Origin: Nelumbo lutea
Lineage: Eukaryota > Streptophyta > Magnoliopsida > Proteales > Nelumbonaceae
NCBI GenBank assembly: GCA_022828595.1
Contig: JAKGHH010000007.1
Coordinates: forward strand, 33,046,356-33,110,355
Length of the DNA stretch: 64,000 nt
Reading direction: 5' to 3'
Shown piece after piece: positions 11,752-22,065 of the stretch. How positions within the stretch are numbered: the first letter of the stretch is position 1; every line of letters begins with the position of its first letter. The notes under the pieces are model-generated. The model was not told the origin of the DNA and did no database searches. It saw only the letters and a list, made by a program, of their open reading frames with translations. The position numbers and the translations under genes are program-made.

Positions 11752-11883
11752 TAATCTGTCAATCCAAATCTTTGGAAGCTCCCTACACATTACACATCTA
11801 CTAGATTCCACCCTCAAACCTTTTCTTGCTAAGGCATCCGCTGTTAAACACTTCCCTAAAGTCGTATCTCACATCAAAAAGGT
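11752..11883 (-). mobile_element. LINE fragment, zf-RVT part, left of Copia C
   Basis: On the minus strand this reads 'LTADALARKGLRVESSRC', the 'IL-T-DNL-KRG--V---C' pattern of the zinc-binding reverse-transcriptase region that ends plant LINE ORF2. It is the continuation of the LINE at 17140-17800, separated by the Copia C insertion. The 3' end of the LINE is cut off at the Copia B LTR. Confidence 0.7.
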
Positions 11884-12099
11884 TGTTGGGTAGAAAGAAG
11901 AAGAAAGGAAGGAGGAAGAAGAAGAAGAAGAAAAAGAGAAGAGGTTGCAGACTTAAGGCCTCAAAAGAACTACTTCATGCGAGTGAAGCATTTGTATTTA
12001 TACTATGCTAGCCGTACAATACAAGAGGTCTACAAAATTACAAAAATACCCCTACAGGCACTAAACCTGTGTACAATACATATAATACACCTGTCAACA
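11884..12099 (-). repeat. 3' LTR of Copia C
   Basis: On the minus strand it runs TGTTGACAGG ... CCCAACA, 216 bp. It contains a polypurine GAA/GGA tract at 11896-11942 (plus-strand view). It is adjacent to the purine tract whose plus-strand form is CTCCCCCTCAA at 12100-12110. Confidence 0.88.
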
Positions 12100-12106
12100 C
12101 TCCCCC

Positions 12107-14311
12107 TCAAGTTGGAGCATAGATATCAATCATGCCCAACTTGTCACAAAGATCTTGGTGTCTGGAATGGTTTAGCCCTTTTGTAAAGATGTTTGCTAGT
12201 TGGTCTTCAGAGCTGATGTATGGAGTCCATACTTCGCCTGTGATGATTTTCTCTCTAATAAAGTGCTTGTCAACTTCAATGTGCTTTGTTCTATCATGTA
12301 GTACCGGGTTGGCAGCGATACTTATAGCTGCCTTGTTGTCACAGATTAGAGTCATGGGTTTGTCTACTGGAAAACCCAACTCTCCCAATAGAATCTTTAT
12401 CCACATACCTTCGGCTACTCCGTGTGCCATTGCACGGTACTCAGCTTCAGCACTGGATCTAGCAACCACGGTTTGCTTCTTACTCCTCCAAGTAACAAGG
12501 TTCCCTCCTACAAAGGTGTACTAACCACTAGTAGACCTTCTGTCACTTTGAGATCCAGCCCAATCCACATCTGTGTAAATTTCAACTCTCAAATGTCCAT
12601 GTTTCTGGAATAATAAGCCACCACCCGGGAACTTCTTAAGATACCGCAGTATTCTCTCTACTGCTTCAAGATGAGTGGACCTACGTGCATGCATGAACTG
12701 GCTGAGAACACCAACAGCATATGCTATGTCTGGACGAGTCATAGAGAGGTACAACAATCTCCCTACAAGCCTCTAAAATTGCTTCACATCCTTAAGAGGT
12801 TCACCTTGGCTGTCACTTAACTTATGGTTGGGGTCAATGGGAGAGTCAACTGGTTTAACCCCAATCTTTCCAGTGTCCTTAAGTAAGTCTAGGACATATT
12901 TTCTTTGGGAGATGAAGATACCCTTTTTTGATCTGGCAACCTCAATTCCAAGGAAATATTTTGCGGGTCCTAGATCTTTCACTTTGAACTGAGTGGCAAG
13001 GAAGCCCTTCAAACTTTGAATTTCATCCTTCCAGTCACCAGTAATAATTATGTCATCCACATATACTATTAGGGCAGCCATTTTACCTTCTGCCCTTTTT
13101 ACAAACAGTGTGTGATCTGACTGACATTGCTTGTATCCCCTCTGCTGAACTGCAGTATGAAATCTGCTGAACCAAGCCCTTGGTGATTGCTTCAGCCCAT
13201 ATAAAGACTTCTTTAACTTGCACACTTTCTGTTCATTTCCTTGAGACAAAAAACCGGGGGGTTGAAACATATAAACTTCCTCTTCAAGGTCACCATTTAA
13301 GAAGGCATTCTTGATGTCGAGCTGGTGTAGATCCCAATTTAGATTGGCAGCAAGAGAGAAAAGTACTCTAATAGAGTTCATTTTGGAAACAGGGGCAAAG
13401 GTTTCTGCATAATCAACTCCATATACTTGAGTAAAACCCTTTGCTACTAAACGAGCTTTATACCTCTCCACGGTTCCATCAGCCCCATGCTTAATAGTAA
13501 ACACCCATTTACATCCAACTGGATCATTTCCCTTAGGGAGATCAATAAGTTCCCATGTGCCATTCTTGTGAAGAGCATCAATTTCTTCCTTCATGGCATT
13601 TGTCCATTCTGGTACTGAGAGAGCTTCTGTCACATTCTTGGGAATAGGCATGTTGTCAATGGAGGTAAGGAAGGTACGAAATGAAGGTGATATGTTCTCA
13701 TAGGAAACAAAGTTGAAAATGGGGTGTTTAGTGGTGCACGACCTAACACCTTTCCTGTGGGCAATAGGAAGGTCAAGATCATTAGCAACAGGGGGGTCAG
13801 GACCATCATTGGGAGTCAAGTTACCTGAGTGAGTATGATCTTCCCCCGAGGAATTTGATGGCACTTGAGGTATAGCTTATGGATTCTCCACAGCTCTTGA
13901 ACCTGGTTGGCCTTTATGACGACAAGAAAAAACACGGAAAGGTGGAGGTTCGGAAGGGGAAGGGGAAGGAGGAGAAGGATTAGGAAGATGAGGAAGTTGA
14001 ACCGGTTTCTCCTCATGTCTACACTCCCCTTGAGGAGAAACAGGAAAGAAGGGCTCATCTTCAAAGAAGGTAACATCAATGGAGGCATAGAATCTCCGAG
14101 AAACAGGATCAAAGCAACAATACCCTTTTTGAGAGAATGAATAGCTAAAAAATATGCACGGGATAGCATGAGAGTTCAATTTCCCTTGGGTGGGAGATAG
14201 GTTTTGGACAAAGCACCGACAACCAAAAACACGATGAGGGATAGAAAGAAGAGGGGCCTTAGGAAAGAGAAGTTGATGTGGGGCTTTGTACTCTAACCAA
14301 CGAGAGGGCAT
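12107..14311 (-). pseudogene. Copia C reverse transcriptase and RNase H
   Basis: The region 14311-13877 carries the integrase C-terminal 'VFGCRCFVQNLSP'. The long frame 13864-12773 has RT from 'WTNAMKEEIDALHKNGTWEL' with 'LDIKNAFLNGDLEEEVYM' and 'VYVDDIIITGD'. RNase H follows as 'IYTDVDWAGSQSDRRSTSG' and 'SSAEAEYRAMAHGV', ending at 12107. Only single stops at 12770 and 12520 interrupt the last 2 kb, making this the best preserved Copia pol in the window. Confidence 0.9.
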
Positions 14312-14370
14312 TCAGTAAATGAGGTATGTAAAACGAAGGACAACCTCAAGCCAAAATCGTTTGGGAACAT

Positions 14371-15545
14371 TCATGTGGAGTAGTAGACCCAGTGCCACTT
14401 CAAGGAGGTGTCAATTCTTCCGTTCAGCCACACCATTTTGTTGTGGTGTGCGGGCACAAGAGCTCCGATGAAGTGAGCCATGTGAAGCAAAGAACTCCGT
14501 GAGGTCACTATGAAAAAACTCTTTTGCATTGTCTGACTGAAATATTTGAATCTCGGTTTGAAATTGGGTGAAGACCATCCGCTGAAAATCTTGGATAATT
14601 TTTTGTACTTCCTCACGGGTTCGCATTGGATATACCCAAGTGTATCTGAAATAATCGTCAATGAAGGTAATGAAGTACTTGTAGCCACTCTCAGAAGGTA
14701 AAGTAACAGAGCCCCACACATCAGAATGCACAATGTGAAAAAGAAACTCAGATTTACTATTTCTTTGAGGAAATTGAGTTCTACAATGCTTGCTTAGCTG
14801 ACACGTTTGACAAGAAAAATTAAAAACAGACACCGACTTACACAGTTCTGGGAAAACAACTTTCAAGGACTCAAAGGACAAATGACCCAAACGACAATGC
14901 CACAAATACATTTTACTTTTTCTGAACTGACTCAGACTCTGTAACATGAAGGCCAGCCGTATTCTCCAGCATGTAGAGTCCATCAACCATACGTCCCCTA
15001 CCAATTGTCCTCCCCGAGGCCAGATCCTGAATCACACAATAGGAAGGGAAAAAAGTCACAGAACAGTTTAAGGAATTTGTAACACTACTGACTGAGAACA
15101 AATTCATAGGGAACTTTGGAACATGAAGAACATCAGAAAGAGTAAGGCCGAGGAGAAGAGAGAGAGTTCCTTGACCAGCTATGCAAGTGTATGATCCATC
15201 AGCTAGTCTCACTTTATCTCTTCTAGAAAGAGGGTGATAAGTTTGAAAGTAAGAGGACATACCAGTCATGTGTTTTGACGCTCCAAAATCAATGATTGAT
15301 GGAGAGTCAAGGTTGTGAGAAGCAACATGGAAAGCTGTGGCAGGATTACCTGATGTAGATGCAAAAGAGGTGGTGGGAGGGGCATCCACCTGGCGAGTTG
15401 CTTTACCATAAAGCTCCAAATGGTCACAGAAGGAGTTTACAATATCCTTCCTTGGGTCAGATCCAGAGTAGCTATGTTGGCCATGTGGTGTTTGAGTCAC
15501 AGTAGAAGTGGGGGGCTGATTCTCCCGAGTAACCATGTTGGCCAT
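14371..15545 (-). pseudogene. Copia C protease and integrase
   Basis: The protease reads 'IIDFGASKHMTG', where the catalytic D-S-G-A has become D-F-G-A. Pre-integrase 'CRLGHLSFESL' and 'CQTCQLSKHC' follow, then integrase 'IVHSDVWGSVTLPS', 'FQSDNAKEFF' and 'TPQQNGVAERKN' (two D and one E of the DDE triad visible). A frameshift near 14930 separates protease from integrase, and a frame change follows 'AERKN' near 14410. Confidence 0.85.
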
Positions 15546-15569
15546 GTGGTGTTTTTGGGTACCTTGTTG

Positions 15570-16111
15570 CCTAGGCCTTCTACTTACATCGAAGGCTTGC
15601 TTCTTAGGTAGATCCTGAGCCCACTTTGTTTTCCCATGGAGATCCCAGCAAGTATCTTCGGTGTGTCGGGGCTTATGACAATTTGTGCACCATAATTTTT
15701 CCTTATCTTCTGCTTTCTTCTAGAGATCCCCTTGTTGAAGTTCAGAATATGTGGATTTTGCCTGTTCCCATATCTCATTTGCGGTTTCAGCCCACATGAA
15801 TTTCCTCCTTATTTTCGGTTGCATGGAGATCAAAAGCAATGACATAACCATACTATTCTCCTGATCCCATCTATTTTCGGGTGACCTATCCTTCCATTTA
15901 TGTAGCTGATTTTTTCCCTTGCAGTTATGTATAACTTGATCCCTCTTGACCACTCTAGGTAATTTAACCCATCAAGAGGAACAACAGTCATAGGGAATGA
16001 TAGGTCACTGCTCCCACTCATTCCATTCAGAATTGTGGAGATTCCGGATATAGCTGAATCTTCACAATTCACGATTCTAGGTTTAGAAGTACACAAAAAA
16101 CAAAGGCACAC
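15570..16111 (-). pseudogene. Copia C gag, interrupted
   Basis: The minus frame from 16111 contains 'VVPLDGLNYLEWSRGI', the L-x-G-x-N-Y-x-x-W signature of Copia gag, and continues with 'FMWAETANEIWEQAKSTY'. A CCHC zinc knuckle 'CTNCHKPRHTEDTCWDLHG' lies at about 15690-15640. Frame changes near 15940 and a stop near 15720 interrupt the protein. Confidence 0.8.
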
Positions 16112-16902
16112 TGCCTTACGGAGCTGCTACAGTCCACAACTAGGCACTTGCTGATTTTCGGTTTCACAGAGAACCAAATACAAACACTGCAGCTGCAGTA
16201 CTAGTTTGTATGACCTACACTTTGTATGAGTCCACAGAACAATATACGAGCACTGCACTTGCAGTGTAACCAGGTCTGAATGACCTACAGTTTTACAACT
16301 TTCATGAAGCTCTCTCAGTAGGAGCAGCAACACAGGTGTTGGTTCACCACACCTAATCGGCTGATATTCACTTTCCAGGGCAGCCGAACAGTCACTTAGG
16401 GTTTAGGGTTCACCAACAGTCCCTTAGAGAGCTAATAGAGCAACACACATTTGGAGGAGGAAAAACAATAGCCGAACAGTCCTTACTCAGATTTTAGGAC
16501 ATGAACAGTCCATCGAAATAGTGCAAGAAGAGAGCCATAAACAGAGAAACTTCAGTTCAGTACCTAGGTCACCCGAACTGTGAATAGGCAGTACACTCAT
16601 GGATCCAATCTTCTCTACAGGCCAGATTCCTTCTTCGAACCTCTGGGATGGTTTTCTACAGTCTTCTTAGCCGAGCAACTCCAGCTGGAGAGTGAAGAAG
16701 GAAAAAACTTGTAGCAAAACCCTTTTTTGCACTAGGAAGTTGAACAGTCAATTTTCTTGTAGCAGAACCCTACTCAGCAGTGGAGACTAACCACAGCACT
16801 AGAGAATGCTTCCTCTTCCTTGTCTTCGAGCATCAGGACTATGGCTTCTACGCAGCTGTGGAGAGAGTCCTCAGCTAGTTGTTTTCAGGCCTGGTCGGTT
16901 CC
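16112..16902 (-). other. Long untranslated leader of Copia C
   Basis: About 790 bp between the PBS and the gag start. It contains an imperfectly repeated segment with 'CACTGCA-CTGCAGT' and 'TGACCTACA' at 16180-16290. No reading frame is supported. Confidence 0.5.
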
Positions 16903-16914
16903 GCTCTGATACCA
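16903..16914 (-). other. Primer binding site of Copia C
   Basis: The minus-strand sequence TGGTATCAGAGC touches the 5' LTR and is the standard initiator tRNA-Met primer site of plant Copia elements. Confidence 0.9.
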
Positions 16915-17139
16915 AGTTGAGCAGAAAGAAGAAGAAGAAGAAGAAGAAAGGAAGGAGGAAGAAGAAGAAGAAGAAGAGAAGAGGATGCAGACTTAAGGCC
17001 TCAAAAGAACTGCTTCATGCGAGTGAAGCATTTGTATTTATACTATGCTGGCCATACAATACAAGAGGTTTACAAAATTACAAAAATACCCCTGTGGGCA
17101 CTAAACCTGTGTACAGTACATATAATACACCTATCAACA
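16915..17139 (-). repeat. 5' LTR of Copia C
   Basis: 225 bp, matching 11884-12099 apart from the length of the GAA repeat and about ten substitutions. It ends directly at the PBS. Confidence 0.88.
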
Positions 17140-17800
17140 AAGGCTACTTTGGGAGGGGCTACAGAATGGCCTCTGGACAGCTTTCCAACTCCCCAACACT
17201 CTCATTTGAATTGTTGTAAAAAGATCTGACTGAAAATAATCAAGACTTTTCCAGTAACCATACCTTTTTATCTCTTCTTGTCTGATCAGGTGTGGAATTG
17301 CCAACATTTGCATTAGTTCCATCCACTGCCCTATCTCCCAGTCATTTAGATTTCATCTAAAAATCGGACACCACTCACTTGAACTTGTTCCTTGGAAAAA
17401 AGCTTCAGCAATCAAGAAGGGCAGCCCAGTACACGAGGCTCCCACCAATATGGGGTCTGGGGAGGAACAGATGTGATCTCAAATAGTGTAGGGAAGAGCT
17501 GTTTAAGGGGTTGGTCTCCGCGCCAGGGATCATATCAAAATTTTATCCTCGAGCCATCTCCCACCACATACTTAATTTCCTTTCTGAAATCACTTAGATA
17601 TTTCTGAACACCCCTCCACAATGCACACCCGTAAGGCAAATTAGTCTTAGCTGGCTCCCAACTCAAATTGCTTTCTCCATACTTTGCCTGATTTATTCTC
17701 CTCCAAGAGGGCATTGGGTTGTTCATTCCATCTCCAAAACCAACTCTTAGGTATGATTCATGAGATAAGAAAGCCACTCAGAAGATCTCCTCATATCCAA
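17140..17800 (-). mobile_element. LINE reverse transcriptase C-terminal fragment
   Basis: The minus frame 17777-17535 has 'WRRINQAKYGES' and 'VVGDGSRIKF', the conserved 'W---I--KYG' and 'VGDG--I-FW' motifs of plant LINE ORF2, followed by 'PLKQLFPTLFEIT'. It continues to the Copia C insertion at 17139 and resumes at 11883. Several frameshifts are present. Confidence 0.82.
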
Positions 17801-17840
17801 TCCACGGACCATGATGGTCATTGAGTCACCTTCAACAAAA

Positions 17841-18180
17841 AAGTTCCTCTATGGTAAATCCTTTTGCAATTTCATCCCTTGAAGAGTGGCTTAAATTTCA
17901 TCCTTTTTGGCTATAAAAAAAGTGATTAAACATTTCAATATTACTGTAATAGAATATTTTTATTTGTTAGTGGCATTAGTTTAGTACAAGTTCTTTATGA
18001 TAAATCCTTTTGTGATTTCATCCCTTGAAGAGTGGCTTAAACTTCATCCTTTTTTGCTATGAAAAAGTGATCAAACAGTTTTGGCCATAAAAAAAGTGAC
18101 CAAACAGTTCAGTACCACTGTAGTAGAATATTTTTATTTGTTAGTGGCATAAATTTGGTGCAAGTTCTTTTACCAAGACT
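17841..18180. repeat. Tandem duplication of about 145-175 bp
   Basis: The block starting AGTTCCTCTATGGTAAATCC at 17841 recurs from about 17988 (AGTTCTTTATGATAAATCC), and both contain TTTCATCCCTTGAAGAGTGG and 'ATATTTTTATTTGTTAGTGG'. The second copy has an extra 30-bp internal repeat of the 'AAAAAGTGA-CAAACAGTT' segment. No coding potential. Confidence 0.8.
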
Positions 18181-18259
18181 GTACCATCGCAAAAAGTTAA
18201 ATGCATTCCTTGCTACTAAATTAATGATAATAGACAGTAGTCAGTAAATAATATACAGG

Positions 18260-18890
18260 GAAATTTTCATTCAGGCAAAGTCCAAATGACAGCTTATGCA
18301 ATAAATTACAATAGATTTCCATGCTGAAACCCCACTCCTATTGATACCAACAATGGATGATCCTTCAAGGGTTTCGATATCAAACCTTGGAAATACTTGA
18401 CTTGTATTATGGGAGTTGAGGAAGCAATTCCAGATCCTCCTGCTGCAGTCACAACGCATGAAGGTATAATCAGTGAATCTACCTCCTGATTGCAAAATAT
18501 ACAGCCTGTGAAAGGGACCTCCACACCCCTCTTGATTAGGTTTTCCCTTGTAAGAAATATGTTCCAACAGGCAGTCCAAACCATGAAAGCAATCCTTCGA
18601 GGCACAACTAGGTTACAGAACAACTTTATCTGGAAAGCATCTATTGCTGGATTAGATAGCTTCTTTGAAAGGGATCTGATAGTGAATTCACCTAACTTCT
18701 TCCATGTCCCTTAGAGAGGCAAGTTCTTTTGTGTTCAGATGTCTTCTACAAGATCAGCCAACTCAGACAGTTTGCCTAGAGTAAGAGGTGGGAAGATTGG
18801 ATTTGTATTGGAGATCACAGTGTCCAGAACAGAGTAGACACCGTTTAGCAATTCTTCTTGTATTAATATTCAATATTACTCAAATCCCTT
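18260..18890 (-). mobile_element. LINE fragment, zf-RVT domain
   Basis: On the minus strand the reading 'FTIRSLSKKL', 'VVPRRIAFMVWTACWNIFLT', 'ENLIKRGVEVPFTGCIFC' and 'CSRRIWNCFLNS' is the zinc-binding region at the end of plant LINE reverse transcriptases. It is upstream of, and so not continuous with, the LINE at 17140-17800. It is a separate truncated copy. Confidence 0.8.
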
Positions 18891-19287
18891 GAATTATGTA
18901 GTTTATGATGGTACTTCTCTTATTCTCATCAATAGTAATCATTTTCACATTATTCATCAAAGAAGAAAATGAGAAAGGAATACCCTCATAAGTCAAACCA
19001 TACTAGTTTAACTCCTTTTTCCTTGGCCAATAAGAACAAGAGTTAATAACATTTGTTGCCAATAGAAAATTCTTATGTTAACCAACAACAACCAAAAGAA
19101 CAAAAAGTAAATTTCAGCATATAACAGAAATAAACAATCAATGATGGTCAAAAGAAGAAATTCATAATGACAACTAAGTAACAGTAATGATTGTGGACAT
19201 AGTTTTAAACAACCCATGAAAAGAAAACAGAATTGAAAGTTGAAACAGTAAGTCAACAAGCAATAAAGTGAGCAATGCAAATCTTAC
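18891..19287. other. Intron 2 sequence without feature
   Basis: AT-rich. A minus open frame at 19280-19008 is rich in L, F and C but has no known motif and overlaps the donor of exon 2, so it is intron read-through. Confidence 0.4.
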
Positions 19288-19369
19288 TTCTTAGGTGGTT
19301 GTATGCTTCCAGACTTTGAAACAGCATAGGATCTGATTACAGTACGCATATGGGTACTGACCCACGTCA
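19288..19369 (-). CDS. Exon 2 of left TlyA-like gene piece
   Basis: The acceptor reads 'TTTTACAG|TGACG' and the donor 'AAGAA|GTAAGA'. The 2 leading bases complete the phase-1 codon of exon 1. The 26 following codons read 'TWVSTHMRTVIRSYAV...PPK' and end in phase 2, which is exactly what exon 3 requires (AA + G). The content is basic and Ser/Thr-rich, consistent with the end of a transit peptide. Confidence 0.7.
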
Positions 19370-20139
19370 CTGTAAAACCTTATAAAATATCAAAATGTCA
19401 AAAAACGATAGGAAATTAAACAAAAATTAGTTTCCAAATCAGAATGCAACGGGTTAGTCTAGTGGAGTCAAAATTAAGAAGGCCATGCACAATTATGTAA
19501 AATCTTCACTTGTCTTTACTGATTAAGATGACTTGAGGAGGGCCATTACCCAATGTTGGTCCCTGATAATCGGGGTCTTGGGAGGGGTGGACTGGATATA
19601 GACTTAGCCTTTGGCATTTTTCGTGCACTAAAACGTGAAAAGTTCTGGAAGTTTTTCTTTTGTTCAAACTGAATGAGATGAGTTACGAGTCAAATTGTCT
19701 CCTAGCAACAAGTTCATTCCATTAGCAACATAAAGAGGGAAAATGGGAGTATGGATATGAAAAATGCCTAAAAAATCAAGCAAAGGGAGTAAAAACTAAG
19801 ACATCTCAAACCATTTTCTAATTCCCAGAAATACAAAACCAAAGAAGACGACGACACAATTGTTGGTCAGATGATTGCAAATTTCCAGAAAACTACACAA
19901 AAGTTTAATTCAAATTTCAAACATTGAACCAGATAAGGATAAATTGGATGATTCAATAAAAGGGGTGTCATTTCTCTGAAGGGATTCTGCTTATTTAACT
20001 ATACTAGACTAGAGAAAGATGTACAGAAACGTGCATGCGTTTCTGTGACTCTGAGGAAAGGAAGACAACACAGTGAGAGAAATGAGATGAGTCAGTGTAA
20101 AGCAGATAGACAGACAGTAGAGGAAAATGGAAATATTAC
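19370..20139 (-). other. Intron 1 of left TlyA-like gene piece
   Basis: 770 bp with donor GTAATA and acceptor TTTTACAG on the minus strand. No transposon signature is visible. Confidence 0.6.
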
Positions 20140-20224
20140 CGGGAAATAGTCGACTGTGTGATTTGTAGAACAGGAACAAGTTCGGAGAACGTGAGATGGG
20201 GAGTCTTAAGAGCCCCAGAGCCAT
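20140..20224 (-). CDS. Exon 1 of left TlyA-like gene piece (transit peptide)
   Basis: The ATG at 20224-20222 opens 28 codons starting 'MALGLLRLPISRSPN', with no acidic residue and many L, S and R, as in organellar targeting peptides. It ends 'CCCG|GTAATA', a GT donor in phase 1. The longer open frame through this region (20467-20009) is not used because it reads through the donor into intron 1. Confidence 0.72.
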
Positions 20225-20560
20225 TTCTTCTCGGTTCTTCAGTCCTCTTTCCTCTCTTTGGTCTGTTTTCGAGCCAGTGAGATGCTGTATACTTGAAAAG
20301 CGTCTCGTCCAATACAGGTGCTGACTGCTGACGGATAAAGGAGGAGATCGGATTTGCTCCTGATAAAGCCGCCTCACACCATCCTCATAGCGCATCGCAG
20401 CATCGCAGACGTGCATTGAGAACATCTTTCGTAGTTGATCAGTTATACGTGACCAAAGTATTGCCACGTGTCAGATAAAAACAATTCATATTTAAGATGT
20501 TCCCAATATGATGTGCTGTTGGTCGTTAGTGGGTGCGCTGCGCAGATGTGAATTCTCATG
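20225..20560 (-). promoter_or_regulatory. 5' flank of left TlyA-like gene piece
   Basis: GC-richer than its surroundings and directly upstream of exon 1, so it probably holds the 5' UTR and core promoter. No convincing TATA box was identified, and the transcription start is not determinable here. Confidence 0.35.
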
Positions 20561-21990
20561 TCAATGATGTTCTCTGAAAACTAGACCGGACAATCGGATT
20601 GGGTCATCAAAGACTGGACTTAACCTAAACATTTAGGTTAGGATTGACCCACAGGTTAGATGGGTTATGGTTCACCTGGCCGGGTCAGTTGGTCTTTGAC
20701 TAAGTCAGTTACATTTTACCAAAAAATACAGTTGATTTAACCGTCTGATTCTAACAATTCCACCATCCAAATCAATATTGATTTGAAAAGTTATTAGTGT
20801 GAAAAGAGGTAACATGGTGGTGACCTCGTGACCCAACCTGACCCAAATTTTTTTTGGGTCATGCCACCTAGTTCCGGTGGCTATATAGGGGAGGATCGGG
20901 AACCTAACCCACTTTTCGGGTTGGATCGGATTCGTGGGTTGGGATGCCTTTATCTAGATGAAGTTAGCGTATGCCACTCCCCAAATTTTGGCAATGGCGG
21001 GATTCAAATCCCAGACTTTGAACCATCCCGTTGGCGAATCCAATTATTAAGTTCATTTTATTCCTTTTTCATTATACTTGTATTTATGATATTAATCATG
21101 GTTTTAAAAAAAATCCAAAAATGAAATCATTTTGGCCATTGGTTTTTGGGTCAATGGTTTGATCGTTCGGTTCGAATAAATGGTCTATTCTAACAATAAA
21201 AATTAAAAATGGTTAAAACCGTTGGATGAATCGACGGGTTGATAATTCGACCACTCGTGTTAATAGACCATTGACCAATTCAATGGTTTTTGGCCAAGGA
21301 CTGGGTTTAAGGTAAAATGGAACCAGTTGCCTAGATGGTTCCCAGGCCAAATGGTCCAACCGCCCGAATCAATAGCTGTTCAAAAACCATGGTATTAATT
21401 CTCATTCTTTCATTGAATTATCTATTTAAAATTACCTTTCCAGTTAATTAAATCCATAAACAATAATTTCAATTGTATAAAAACCTATATAAAACTTTTT
21501 TTTCAATTGGTGGGTAATCAATTCAACCAATTGAGTCAATTGGATCAACCCGTTATGCCAAAATAAAATACTAAAACTTTTAAAAATATAAAAATAAATA
21601 TATATATATTTTTTAAACTGGCACATCTGTGTTTAAACTATAATAAATAATCGTGCATTGTGGTGATGCCTGGCTCAATGGTTTAAGCTTGTTGGTCGAA
21701 AAATATGTTTGGTTCAACCTACTTTTAGTGGAAATAGTGATGCAATGCTTACTTAAATTGTGATGTCAAATAAATGTTTTTGCAAGAGTAAAGTAGCCAT
21801 GAGAAGCTGATCTAGCACGTGCAAGACAATTGAAAACGCCTTATCAAGTATCAACAATCTTAAGATTCTCACCCCTTTTTTGTGCCAAGGAAGCTCACCA
21901 TTAGAAGTTTAACAATATTGGCGTGTGCCTAGAGTAGAAGTTTTTACCGAGATCGGCTTCTGTCAGTACAACTTCCATTCCAATAGTTTT
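20561..21990. repeat. AT-rich repeats of the 'GGTTTT-ACCGGTT-GGTCAA' family
   Basis: Clusters of words such as 'TTGGGTCAATGGTTTGA', 'ACCGTTGGATGAA' and 'CAAAAACCATGG' form a fold-back at about 21104-21395, beginning CATGGTTTTAAAAA and ending CAAAAACCATGG. Related sequence recurs at 22545-22800, 39486-39713 and 54851-55116. No genes are seen. Confidence 0.5.
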
Positions 21991-22065
21991 TACAACCTTG
22001 CATTGGGAATATCTCCATACTTAGTGTTTTATTTCATGGGGAGATATTCTCAATGCAAGGTTGTA
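21991..22065. repeat. Perfect-stem hairpin, about 28-bp arms
   Basis: TACAACCTTGCATTGGGAAT at 21991 is answered by its near-perfect complement ending GCAAGGTTGTA at 22065 with a loop of about 18 bases. The right arm is followed by related 'GGGAGATGTTCCCAGTGCAC' sequence at about 22125. A relative lies at 54597-54730. Confidence 0.75.

Larger units (their letters stand above)
11884..17139 (-). mobile_element. Copia C: complete Ty1/copia element inserted in a LINE
   Basis: Both LTRs, PBS, gag, pol and purine tract are present in minus orientation, 5256 bp in all. The flanks are AAGGT (11879-11883) and AAGGC (17140-17144), a 5-bp target duplication with one difference. The same LINE continues on both sides. 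The LTRs differ at roughly 10 positions outside a variable GAA tract, so the insertion is old but not ancient. Several stops and one frameshift break the polyprotein. Confidence 0.9.
1471..20224 (-). pseudogene. 5' part (exons 1-3) of a TlyA-family S4/rRNA methyltransferase gene
   Basis: Three minus-strand exons join in phase. Exon 1 (20224-20140) starts with ATG and encodes a transit-peptide-like leader rich in L, S and R. Exon 2 (19369-19288) continues it. Exon 3 (1546-1471) encodes 'RRLDEICLERFQQYSRT', the start of an S4 RNA-binding domain as in plant TlyA-type proteins (family knowledge: 2'-O-methyltransferases of ribosomal RNA; the old name hemolysin A is historical). Intron 1 is 770 bp. 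Intron 2 is about 17.7 kb and holds three Copia elements and LINE pieces. Exon 3 ends in phase 0, whereas exon 4 of the copy at 60256 needs phase 1. The exon appears 4 bases short after the 'SRTFI' codons, so this copy is probably frameshifted. Downstream exons would lie left of the window. Confidence 0.7.

Noticed and set aside
18271..18623. Host gene with Cys-rich motif
   Set aside because: The motif matches the zinc-binding tail of LINE reverse transcriptases.
20009..20467. 152-codon minus-strand open frame as a protein
   Set aside because: It includes exon 1 of the TlyA-like gene but starts upstream of the likely ATG and reads on through a GT donor into intron 1.
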